From: Phaonia tiefii
Taxonomy: Eukaryota; Arthropoda; Insecta; Diptera; Muscidae
NCBI GenBank assembly: GCA_963931995.1
Contig: OZ008367.1
Coordinates: 115,817,240 to 115,881,239, forward strand
DNA: 64,000 bases
Direction: 5' to 3'
The translations under genes and the position numbers were made by a program. Under the pieces are notes generated by a model that was not told where the DNA came from, made no database searches, and worked only from the letters and a program-made list of their open reading frames with translations. Every line of letters starts with the position of its first letter. Position 1 is the stretch's first letter. Shown here piece by piece: positions 33,303 through 44,289 of the stretch.

Positions 33303-33738
33303 ATCAGGTTGGTGAACTCGTTTCTTGTCCCCACTTTATTGCATGGCTGCGAACTTGTCTCAAGTTGTAAAAAAAATTTGTTTAATAGGCCTAAGGTTGC
33401 TTTTAACAATATATCGCGATATGTATTTTGGCTTAACAGATCGGCTCACATAACAGAGTATTCCAATAAAATATTCGTGGTATCGTTTTTAAATTTATTA
33501 AGTATAAGATGCCTCGTAAATATGCACACGATTATTAATACGCGTAACCCGCAGTATTTGAATGAATGTCTGCGGTTTGCAAGATCATCTAGAGGTAAAC
33601 AACTCATTCATCTTAGACATTATCGACGTACATCTAAATTTTTTTTAATACTAAACGTTTTTGGAATAATCTCCCATTCAATATACCACTAATTTCTAAC
33701 GATAGGCTATTAAATCTGCGTTATTTAAATTTTACAGA
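33303..33738 (+). pseudogene. LINE ORF2 C-terminal fragment
   Basis: The frame at 33309-33692 reads VPTLLHGCELVSSCKKN, VAFNNISRYVFWLNRS, HITEYSNKIFVVSFLNLLSI, TRNPQYLNECLRFARSSRGK and LIHLRHYRRTS. This is the thumb and tail region that follows reverse transcriptase in many jockey-group LINEs. After a frameshift near 33650 it continues as RFWNNLPFNIPLI, the usual ..W N.LP end. The rest is missing. It ends against the ACACGCTG repeat at 33743. The clade is not fixed; it is not the family of the LINE at 1504-4311. Confidence 0.75.
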
Positions 33739-33742
33739 GCAT

Positions 33743-34903
33743 ACACGCTGAAAAATAACGGCCTCTCTAACATATTTTCCCAAACATATTATGCAGGAAC
33801 CATGTATATGTTTGGAACACACTTCAAACATCCATATGTTCGCAACTCCCAAACTTATTTGTATTTTACTGACAAACATGTATGCTTTTAAGTGGAAACA
33901 TATGCGAATTTCCTCCCAAATATAATAATAATTAGAAACGAATTATTCTTCGATTTCAATATATATGTATTATTTATTATAATTAATTTTAACAATATAA
34001 ATCCACATTTATTAATAATTAATACAAAAAATTAATATATTTAAAACGGCCCTTTTTACATTTATTTTCATTGAATGTATTCTTTGTTTTTTTCATGAAA
34101 TAAGAATCTGCTGCCCATTTACTTCTCCTTGCTTTGTTGTCTCTCACGTTTTTGTTTTCAGAAGGTTTCAGCTATGCGTTGGTTATCACTTTGCAAATCA
34201 ACTTCATGCAAGCCAAGCGTCGATTAATTACTTGTTTTTTTTTTATTACACTTATTTCACAAATGTTCCGCCGTTCCGATTTTCTCAGTAGAGGCTCGGA
34301 CAGACAAAGGGCTTCACGTAGTTGCCCTTTCCAGTTTGTTTCCTCCAAATCGTTTCTCACTTTGGTAGCACACATACATATATACGAAATATATACACCA
34401 CAAACCAAAGCAATATCACAAACTATTTAACCGTCCGAACCTCCGTTTATTCTTTTTTCACTGATCAAGCGCCTTTGATATCCTCTGTCCGATGAACAAT
34501 TGACGACGTAATACATGCAACTAAAACGCAATAGATCAGGTAAAATAAGAAGCACTTCATCTGCAATTTACACGCCCATTCAGGAATATTTATCAATCAC
34601 TGAGAGAATAATGCAAAAGTACATATCCACACTTATAAGATAGACTCTCTCCATGTCCCTCTTTTATTCTCTTCATCTCGAGAGAGCATAAAGAGTGCAA
34701 CAAACACGGCTGTATTTATATCACAAACCCAAGTATATTTGGGTAGGAAACACACATGTTAAAACATATTAATCATTGTGTCTCAAACATGTAATATTGA
34801 ATAGCAACCACAATGTGTTTGGGCACAAGTATATTATATTTGCGACAATCTCCAAAAACACTTTATATTTGCATCCAAAAAAAGGCAGATTTTTCACCGT
34901 GTA
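33743..34903 (-). repeat. ACACGCTGAAAAAT-ended repeat, copy iv, long form
   Basis: Left end ACACGCTGAAAAATAACG equals the 3' end of copy iii reversed, continuing with CCATGTATATGTTTGGAAC. The right end AGATTTTTCACCGTGT equals the 5' end reversed. Length 1161 bp. The interior (34130-34530) matches, reversed, the interior of the copy at 63093-64000: CGGACAGA, TTGATATCCTCTGTCCGATG, AAACGCAATA. No transposase motif was found in either, so even the long form looks non-autonomous or decayed. Confidence 0.7.
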
Positions 34904-35388
34904 AAGCATGATATTTGGCAATAGCCATTTTAACTGTATGTAATCCTTGTGTGAAACTTAATTTATTCCTTTTAGTTTTTATTAATATAAATATTTCAAT
35001 TTTATTTTAAGTTATACTGATCATGGTATTTCTAACACATTTTTTTTTTAAATTTTTCCTTGTAAATTTTAATTTACCCTTGCGCCCCTACAAAAGGTAG
35101 AAAAATTAGCTTAGCGAGGACAAATAACACGAACAAAATTATGGAAAATTTTCCATTTTATCGGGCAACATTCTCCCCCATGACTCGTTGAGAGGACAGA
35201 AAGTGCAACATTTTGAGTGCAATATTCTCAGAAACGCACACAAAACCATCAAGTGGAGTAGCATTTTTTTCACAAACAAACATGAAAAGGCACTTTTGGG
35301 CAAAGGGCAAATTTTGGATTTTTTCTCAGAATCGAAATCGCCATTAGTGTTACTTAGAAGAAAATTATTGAAAATTATTATATATCGT
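34904..35388. other. No gene seen
   Basis: AT-rich. A 69-codon frame at 35188-35397 has no known domain. Confidence 0.4.
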
Positions 35389-35768
35389 ACTAGCTGAAAA
35401 GCCCGATACTTCGTTATCGGTAGTTTTATGAACTTTTTAAACTTTCCCCCCGTTTACTCGCTAATTTACCAAGTTCCTGAGCTAAACTGCAAATAGTACC
35501 ATACCAGGGAGTAATGGTATATCCGAATTAACAAATATTGAAAATTTCAGCTTTTTAGCCAAAGGCCTTTGGGCAGGCCGCCATGGGAGAGACTTTTCCG
35601 CTTTTTGCCCCTCCCCGTAGGAATTTCCAAAAATCCCGTCTTAGCGGACGTCAGCGCTAGAGGGTGGACCTCCATGCCAAATTGCAAGTTCCTAGCTCCA
35701 GCGGTTAGGGCTGGGCGATGTTGAGTCAGTCAGTCAGTCAGTAACGTTATTCTTTTATATATATAGAT
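35389..35768 (+). repeat. Less AT-rich interspersed repeat ending in a GTCA array
   Basis: Begins TACTAGCTGAAAAGCCCGAT with ACTTCGTTATCGG, is richer in G+C than its surroundings, and ends with AGTCAGTCAGTCAGTCAG, then TTTTATATATATAGATGA. Repeats with a CTAGCTG..CCCG start and a GTCA/TATATATAGA end are familiar from many insect genomes. I think it is the 3' part of a retrotransposon or a Helitron-like element but cannot decide which. Confidence 0.45.
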
Positions 35769-37544
35769 GATGCCTTGTTAAAATAACATTTTTATTTCTT
35801 GAACTCATCCAACAATAGCCCATGTCATCTACATGATATCTCTTTGTATCTGTATGATCAAGTATTATCGAGAGAAAAACCGGCAATATCTTATATAATT
35901 GGACATTTCTACAAAGCACTTCGATGTGGAACTTTGACTAATTCGCTTTCCCCATATTGAACCACGTAGTCTTAAAAATAATTCAGTTTTCGTGGTCATA
36001 TAGACATAAAATACACACTTACAACTGTGGTGCACTAGTTATAAGAAAATCGCAAACAGGCTTTATAAATTAATTCATATTTCAATCGAATATGAAAGCT
36101 AACAAATATCTTGGAGTCATCCATTGTACTCAATTATATACTTTGTAGTATATTTATTCTCCTCAACTTCAATTGCAAGAAATTCCTTACAAAGGACACT
36201 TTTGTCATTTGAAATCTTTTAACTTTATCCATAAATACTTTACGAAATCTAAACGAAACGAAATCCCTGTAAATGATTCAAAATCATTTAAGTAAAGTAT
36301 TTAAATGTAAATTGACTTTCTTTTCTGTTTCTTGCCATTTAAACTTAACTAAATAATAGTAATAACCGAAAAAGTTTTTCCTCGACACCAAACAAAAAAA
36401 AAATACATAACAATAATAAAAATAATAAGTTTTTCCTTTATCCTGGGATATACTCAGGGAAAAAAGTGTGTATCATCCCCCCTATTTCATACTGCAAAAC
36501 ATCTAAACAACCAAGAAATTTGGTCAAATAAGTTTTTGTAACAATACCACAAAACACACCAAAATCACGTGACCCAAACTGATAAGGTTACACAACAAGA
36601 GACATTTCGCCCTTCGCCCTGAACGGCGAAGAGAAATAGTATGAGGGAGAGAGAGAGAGCGAGAAACAACAATTCTTGGTGCTTATCTAACAAAGAACAT
36701 GAATTTTTTACTTATAGGGGTCGCTGTCTAAGGGGGTGTTGTTAAAAAGCCAGTGCTTTTGATAGATTTGAGTCGACTTGAATGTATCTACGTCTGGCAT
36801 GGAAAGTTTGTTTTTTCCTATGGTATTTGCAAGGGTAATCTGCCAGGACTGCTTTTCGGCAATTGGTATGATGGATGACTCTTTTCAATCATTTTGCGAA
36901 ATAATGCTGCTTTTCAAACTGACCGAAGAAATCGTCATTATAAGCAATTCATAACTATGACAAAAGCTTTACAAAATGGATTACAAAAATAAACACATAC
37001 ATTCAATGCCAGAATCCTTCCTTGTCCGAGTTGGGTTCCATTATTTCAATACAAGTGCCGTGTCATACAGATATGTTTCTGATAAAATATTATTTATAAT
37101 CCTTTTATAACAAATGCCTTGTAATATAATGATTTTTAAATTTTGCATTTGCCATTATTTCCTTTTTATAATATTAAACAAAGGATAACTAAGATATAAT
37201 AGTAACCTGCATTTTCTAACAGTTTGTATCATAAAAGGAGGCCGCTCAAATTAATGCACGAACAATGAAACAAAATTTCTTTTCAATGTCACAGAAATAT
37301 TCTTCAGTCAAATTTATCGCAAATTTCATAAATATTATGACAATTTTTTCGAACTAAGATAATTTTTATAAAAAAAAACTAAAAATATTCTTCGTTGAAT
37401 GAATGATCGTTTTCGTTTTCGGCCTCTTATGTCTGAGTGCCAGCGATATTTTTCATGTATTTGTATTCCAAATAATTCTCATTGCATGCATTATTGTCGT
37501 CCCATATAGCACTAGGTGTTTTTTAAAAGCATCATTCTGAACAA
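35769..37544. other. No gene seen; short GA microsatellite
   Basis: AT-rich. A GA run (GAGGGAGAGAGAGAGAG) lies at about 36643-36659. No coding motif. Confidence 0.5.
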
Positions 37545-37765
37545 TCGGCGATGATAATCTTAGGCTATATGTGAAACAGATGTCCTTCGACTTCGTTTTC
37601 GAATACCTTTTGCTCTGGTGCATTCTGGTCCCTTCTGCTGACATAGCCTAGCCAGCATAATCACATTATTTTGATTCGCCACACTACGTCAATGTCGGGA
37701 TGCAGTTTGTACAGCTCGATATTCACCCGACGTCTATATTCACCGTTCTCTTTAACACTATGCAA

Positions 37766-38830
37766 CAAAATTTGAGTTTTTGCTTTGGGGCTGGACGATT
37801 TTTGCGCCACATGATCACACTAGGTGAGTATAGTCAAACCGGAAAAATTTAGACCGTTGTGTAGCTACACTTTTTTCTCTGGGCCTGGCAGGTTTCAAAT
37901 TTCTTTTCCGATACTGTCCGAAATAAATTGAAAAATCGAACATAAATATTGAAATTGAAGAAGAGGACGTTAGAGAAGATCCGAATGAATGAGAAAGTAA
38001 TTTATTTGATTTAAATACTGATGACCAATCTGGCTAATATTGTATTTGCTTTGTACAAAATTAAATTCTTTCATAAATATATCAATTCTTCCTTCTTTGA
38101 ACAAGGATTTTATGGCACTTCTGTTTTTTACTTTTGGTGGAATTTTGTGACATTTTTGGAAATGGAACTAAAGGTCATATAAACAATAAGGAGAAACTTC
38201 TTGAGCATATTTGCTTGAGAATATATTGTGTTCAAAATAGATCATTCCAGATTTCAATTTTAAAATTTCAAGATTTAAATTTTTCAAAAAGGACTAAAGG
38301 AACATATGCAACTTGAAGATGAATGCTACTCGTCTGCGAAATTATATAATGAAATCTACTCCACTATAAACTGATAGAACATTTGGATATTTTGCCGGGT
38401 CATCCTGGTGCAGTTTTCTTGACCTTGTTTCAAAAAATTACAAAACAGGACATCTGAAAATAGAGGTAGAGAATTTTGGTCTGTGACGACCCATAACGGA
38501 ATTTAATGAGATACTTGATTTATTTATTTAACTTTTTTTTGGTACTACATTTACAATTTTGGTACTATTTGCACAAAAGATGAAAAGGACCCTTCAAATA
38601 TTGAAATAATGCATTCAAATGTTCTACGAAAATAATTCTTGTCAAATTTTACTGTAGAAATGTTATCACAAAATTCGCTCAATTCACTATTTATACTCGA
38701 TTTTTAAAATTTTCTTCGATAGTATCGTATAAGAAAATTCTAACTTGGGACGCCCGTATAAGAAAATTCTAACTTGCGACGCCCACAAAATTTTTGGAGT
38801 TTGACTATACCCATCGTAAACCCCCAAACT
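37766..38830 (+). mobile_element. Repeat with TATAGTCAAAC sub-terminal inverted repeats
   Basis: Left: GCTTTGGGGCTGGACGAT then GTATAGTCAAACCGGAAAAA. Right, reverse-complemented: GTTTGGGGGTTTACGATG then GTATAGTCAAACTCCAAAAA. The element sits in RTE copy C, whose sequence resumes on the far side. A 29-bp unit (CGTATAAGAAAATTCTAACT) is tandemly duplicated at 38726 and 38755. Related pieces occur at 44290-46690. No transposase motif is seen; it looks like a non-autonomous DNA element of about 1.06 kb. Confidence 0.65.
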
Positions 38831-38908
38831 TGGTGTTGCACAGTCTTATAGGACCAAATCGTTTTCGGAGCATTCTCTCGTCTCTTGATTCTGCGCGATT
38901 CCAGCGAA

Positions 38909-39074
38909 ATTACATCCCACGAAATTGGGGAGAACTATTCACAACCATTGAGCTGAGCGGTTTCTAGTTTTACATTCACTCATTGGGACCAAAAACTTTA
39001 CACTGGTTTCGAGCGGTATTTTGGGAAGCTTTTTTATGTCCAAATATTCGATAGTGTCGCCATCACTAAGCGAG
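38909..39074 (-). mobile_element. tRNA-derived SINE, copy 4, head missing
   Basis: Reverse orientation. Tail ACATCCCACGAAATTGGGG, then TCATTGGGACC, GGTATTTTGGGAAGC and CGATAGTGTCGCCATCACTA. It stops at GCGAG; the tRNA-like head is absent. It lies in RTE copy C. Confidence 0.75.
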
Positions 39075-40245
39075 TTCTGAAACCCACGTTCTTCGACGGC
39101 CAGCGAAGTATTGGTTATCATATTTGTTAATGTTGAGTATGTCTTCGGCTGCCTTTCGCACTTGTGCATTCAGGTCCATTCTACTGACGTGGCCAGTACA
39201 AAGTAATCATGTGACCAGTACAAAGTAATCATGTCAATGTCGGGATACAGTTTATACCAACTTTGTGGAGAATTTTTCTCATCTCAGGAGTCTGCACTTG
39301 ATTTATAGGCAGACTTTCATACTTTTGTTTACGGCAAATCTAAGGTAATAGAATTCGTTCAGTACCCCGAAGTTATAACATTTATCAATGTTCACCCCTT
39401 CCTCATTACGGGTGGATGTGTTGCTTGTTGAAACCATAGAGTAATGTCATATAGAACTGCCATTTTTCTCATCTGACATTTCCTTTCACACTATTCGTGA
39501 TACGATCGGTGCGGTAGAGTTATATGACGTAAATTGACTTACACCAGCTGAATTACAAAAATTGTTGACAAAAAATTTTCATGGTGTTTTGATGAAAAGC
39601 TGTGAAATTTAAAGTATTTTGGACTTTCTTGTTATATTTTGTTGTTATTATATATTTGTGGTGTATTTACAGAAAAATTTTAACGCACAAAACGAAATGC
39701 CGTTTTTTGATTTATTTGTTGGTTGGTTTGAGCCATTGCCTCTATCTGGTATAATTAAAGCAAGACCTTTCCAACAATCAACGGCCTATCTGCAACATAC
39801 CAAATGTCATATATGTACTGAGAGAGTGGGCTAGTCTATACGTCATTACCAAACCATTAATTTTGAAACTACTATTTTTTTCAGCCACACAAACACTTTT
39901 ACTAATTCCTTTTCGATTCTCCAAAATATTGCAGTAACTTCTCATAAATTACGACAGTGATGTCTAAATTGTCAGCATACAAGAGCAGCATGTGACTTTT
40001 AATCGACATCATCGTCTTCTAGTTACTCATCTCCCTCACCTGCATAGGAGTATCCTGACGCAAATAAAGCAGAGAAGTTATATCTTCATATCCTCAGCAT
40101 ACTCTGCACATCTTTGATTGTCTTCCTTATCTCTACAAAAGCGGGCACTAATCCATGGACTTTTCAATTTTCGGTAGAATTTGTGGGCTCGTTCTGCATT
40201 CGGTGTCTCAATTTGCTGGCTATTTCGCTTTCTCCAATATTTAAA

Positions 40246-42729
40246 CACAAAAAAGTTGTTGCTGCACACTTTAAATAAGTCCGGTGCAATATTATGAGAA
40301 ATATTCTGAAGTTTGGATCATATTTCCTACTACCCCAAAAGGACATATATACAGGGATCTATTCATAATAAATCTGGGAAGTAGATTATATATTCACAAT
40401 AGATGTAATACAATTCATTAAGACATTTTAGTCGGGTGAACTTATTTCATCCTACTCTCACCTAAGTTAGCAATTGGTTCCGAGATAGATTTGAAATGGC
40501 TGCTTAAAATTTAGGGATAATTTAAAATACCATGGCATTACTTTTTTGCTCAAGATCACCTACAAGCTACCCAAATGATCGCGGCTAATATCACTGTGGA
40601 AGTCGAAATATGAAACAAGGCGGTAGATGACGGTTTTACCCTAATTCAGGTACAAGGAATCGAACTGCATCATTAGTTGTTGTGTCATACAAAATATATG
40701 TAGGCTTGCCAGTCGTACTCTTTTCAACAGTACGCGTACTTTTTTGTACAATGCACAGTTTTCTGCATAACCTATACAAAAGTAGGTGAGTGTACTTTTA
40801 TTTGTAATTTATACTGTTTTTCATTGGTAAGCTTTTTTACCCAAATATTTGTTTAGTATACGAAAAAGTAAAATTACGTTAAATTGAAAAATAATTGGAA
40901 TTTTAAAGTGAAATTAATATAGAGCAAGGCTTTCTCTCATTTGGCGGAAGAAGCTGATTACTGGCAATTTGTGAACGGAAAACTCAAAATAAGTCGGAAA
41001 ATTACATTTCTGCCGCTGTTCTGAATCAAAGACCCCCACAACCCTGATTTTAGGAGTAAGCTTTGTTCCCAAAATTTGACGCCCAAAACGTTTGGAACAA
41101 CTTTCTTGAAGAAAGTTTACCATTACAACCAACCAAATAGGAGTTAGTGACTGTCAAAATGAGTCAGAATAGAAAAATCAAAAAAAAAAAAACAAAAACA
41201 ATGAAACTAATAGTATCTCAAAAAAAACTAATGATGCCTTGTTTACGAACATTTTTGCCAAAAACCTTGCCTTGTTTACGAACATTTTTGCCAAAAACTA
41301 TCACAGTGTATTTTGTACTTTAAATGTATTAAAAGTTCATACTACACGCTTTCAAGGTCTGATACATTTTTCTAAGTGAATTTTGGGTGGTTTTCGTTGG
41401 AATAATAGGTAATTCAGGAAAGTCATACATATGTTTTTTTAATTTGCATTGGCTTTTAATTTGCTTTACTTTATCTAATGCAAATGCGAAAGAGTTACCT
41501 TTGTTCGCAATGGCAATTAAAAAATTTTGAATTTGCATTTGTTCAGGCAATGCAAATGCAGGTTGTAGAGTCGGATGCCAATTGTAATGAAATATGGGAA
41601 TGCTTTTAATTGTTTTGAGTTTGTTTGACTGCTGGCAATTCTGTTTTTAAAGTATTTAGTATGTAGAGGTTTCTGGCTGTGATAGGTACCTTCGAATTCA
41701 TAAATTTGTACCGTAAAAAATATTTGAAATCCAAAAGTTACAGATGTGAAGGAAACGCTGTGAAAATAAGTACAATTGAAATTTTTTGAATTTGCATTTC
41801 GGAAGCAAATTCAAATTAAACTACAAATCATCATACTCATGTAATTAATTTGCTCCATGTATGAGAAGAGCACACTCATTGGTATGGCTAGTTTCGACCT
41901 CCGTGAAAAGTTCATCATGAGATGAACTGTACCTGAATTGGTACCATTTTCATAATTTCAATATGCAAATTGGTATCGATCGAGAATCCCTCAGTACCAA
42001 CTTAAACCGAAAGTCAATTATTCCAAAAACAAGAGCTGAAGGCCTTTTCCTACGTGTTCCCTTGTCCTCTTACATTCTCGCAGGGTTGCAGTTTTTTGTT
42101 TTTGATGTGCTAACATCTATAGGCACGGGTGGGCAATCTATCAAAGTGAACACATGCAAACAACCCACAGCATTAAAATCACGTATGTGGTTGTTGTACA
42201 ACAACATACTCTGCCTGAAAATAAGTATGATGGTGTTGATGTAGCGGCAGGTTGTAGTCGCCAAAGAGTATTGAATAGTATACAGAACTCATGTAACGAA
42301 CTGTATGACTGACTCAAAAGCGCTGGCGACATCTGGCGAATGATTCAAAACGTATTAGTCTCATTTTGTCATAACTTGCTCCATTCATAATTTTGATGTG
42401 AAACATTGATGTTTTTGAAACATTTATGCCTTTTGTATTGCTTTATGTAATAACATTGTCGAAATGGTGAATTTATATTGAAATATTCTATAAAGAGAAT
42501 AAGATTCGTTTATGCTCATATACTCAGACCCCCTACATGAGAGCGGAAAAAGAGTGCAATAAGTTCTCTATACTATTCAATAGTTTTTGTCGTCACTCTG
42601 TTTATAAAAAACAAGAACGATTATTTCAGTGTGCTAAATATTTATTTTAATAATGTTACATGTAATGTTAGAACAGATGTCAGAAAAAGGAAAGTACAAT
42701 AGCACAAGAGCCTTCAGAACAAAAACTAT
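40246..42729. other. No gene seen; 33-bp tandem duplication
   Basis: GCCTTGTTTACGAACATTTT followed by TGCCAAAAAC is present twice, at 41236 and 41269. AATTTGCATTT motifs recur near 41470-41810. Short frames (41963-42244 and others) show no domain. Confidence 0.5.
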
Positions 42730-42850
42730 TCTTTTTTTTATTTTCCAATGTAACATTTACTAAAGTGTTCATAGAAATCGAATAAGTACCGTGCAACAAA
42801 AAGATGTTACCACCTCACCCGTGGGTTCGAACACTCATAGATTTTTTTCA
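42730..42850. repeat. 120-bp interspersed repeat, copy 2
   Basis: Reversed relative to 28205-28325: TTTTCCAATGTAACATTTAC, GTTCATAGAAATCGAATAAG, AAAAGATGTTACCAC, GTGGGTTCGAACACTC. Confidence 0.6.
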
Positions 42851-43045
42851 ACCGACTGCCCAAACTTTAGCTGGTAAGTAGACAAACTTAAAACAAATTT
42901 TTTATCTGGCAGTCGAAGCATCCAATTGGAAACTAACCCTCCATTGTGGCTTTCTAAATAAGTTTAATAAAGTGGTCCAATTCATATCAAATTTTTTTGA
43001 GCGCGCACGTTGAAAAAATCGCTAATATAAAAAAAAATTATATCT

Positions 43046-43199
43046 ATTACATCAAATTAAGGATTGGGGAGAGCTTCGCTCAACTAGCGAGTTTTGCGCT
43101 TTCTAGCTTTACACTCACTTATTGGAACCTACAGTTTTATACCGGTTCCGAAAGGTGTTGTTGGAGAAGCTTTTTCATGGTTACGTACTCGATACATCG
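43046..43199 (-). mobile_element. tRNA-derived SINE, copy 5, head missing
   Basis: Reverse orientation. ATTACATC then GGATTGGGGAGAGCTTC, TCACTTATTGGAACCTACAG, ACCGGTTCCGAAAGGTG, GAAGCTTTTTCATGG and CGTACTCGATA. It ends abruptly; head and B box are absent. Confidence 0.75.
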
Positions 43200-43639
43200 A
43201 AAATCGCATAAATAAAGAAATAGAATACTCATAAGTGTATAGCATCTCGGGTAGGTCGCCGAATCGACCAGCACCTGTTTTTCATACCCCTAAATGATAA
43301 GGGTGACCCACCCCGATATAGAACACAGATATTTCCGACTGCGAAACGCAGATTTTCAGACTGCGAAAAAAACACACACTGATGTAGCGGTAGCGAATAG
43401 TTGTCTTGTGTGTGTGCGGAGCACTCTCAGAACAAAGAGAATAATGACGTGGTTATAAGTATATAAAAATGAGCAACGAAAAATGTGTGAACTTGTGTAG
43501 CGTATGTATCTGTTGCTTTGCATTCTCTTTTTTTTTTTTGGAATAGAAAAAAAATTATTAAGCAAAAACATAATGACTCATGTGCTTGCACTCGTTCTTA
43601 AATAATTTTAAGTATTAATATTATTTAAATGTAACGCCA
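43200..43639. other. No gene seen
   Basis: Contains GGGTAGGTCGCCGAATCGAC near 43250 and a nearby GGGTGACCCACCCCGATA; no domain or RNA structure I can name. Confidence 0.4.
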
Positions 43640-43760
43640 TCATATTTTCCAATGTAAAATCTACTAATGTGTTCATAGAAATCGAAGAGGTACTGTGTAA
43701 CAAAAAGGTGTTAGTTACCACATCGCCTTTGAGTTCGAACAGACATTGGATTTGTTTATA
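43640..43760. repeat. 120-bp interspersed repeat, copy 3
   Basis: Same orientation as copy 2 and only about 900 bp from it: TTTCCAATGTAAAATCTACT, GTTCATAGAAATCGAAGAGG, AAAAGGTGTTAGTTACCAC, GAGTTCGAACAGACATTGG. Confidence 0.6.
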
Positions 43761-44289
43761 TTTTGGAACAAAATTAGTGATTAACGCTGTAGTCATTGTG
43801 CAAAAGAGAGCATGTAATAGAAAATAAAATGCACAACTGGGCAGCGTTTATTTAGTACGCAACTCAACAATTCTAGAGTATACGAGTATTACGTCTTAGG
43901 TTATTGTTTGGAGAATTTTTGACATTTTTATGTATGGTGGACTTGAGAACGAATTACTCATAGTCTCATAATTTTGTAGTACATCACCATCACACGATTT
44001 TTGACCGGAATCTTGTTTCAGAAAAAACCCTGCAGCAAACCAACTATAACGTTTATATAGCATGGACCGCTGATCGATTTACCACTTCCAAAAACAAGTT
44101 TAAAATTAGTTATTGGATAGATTTCTGTGGCAAGGGAAATGCTTTGAAGTTGTCAATAAGTTGAAGATGTCAATGAATTTAATTGTATTGTCATCTGAAC
44201 AAGTAATAAAATTTCTAAAAAAGAATCATAAGGGCTAATAACACTGTGAAACACCAATATTGGCGGTGGAAGATTCCTGCTTCAAGTGA

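Larger units (their letters stand above)
37545..40245 (-). pseudogene. RTE-clade LINE, copy C, decayed and interrupted
   Basis: Minus strand, same family as the intact RTE. Matching pieces in order from the 3' side: 37560-37760 (GHVSRMDEDEP region and the block around the tyrosine-rich YRR..NHELYELYP); 38832-38908; 39115-39440 (start of the region after reverse transcriptase, IYLGSAV and NVDNRYNFEV); 39890-40010 (reverse transcriptase: LLYADN where the intact copy has LAYADD); 40070-40245 (ARKFYQKVKN and DVQSMLGIW region). Large deletions remove most of the polymerase. Insertions: the repeat at 37766-38830 and SINE 4 at 38909-39074. Near 39193-39236 a 22-bp unit (CCAGTACAAAGTAATCATGT) is duplicated. 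Confidence 0.8.

Noticed and set aside
22081..43571. Host exons in the long AT-rich spacers
   Set aside because: I looked for long open frames with recognisable domains and splice-flanked exons and found none I could defend.
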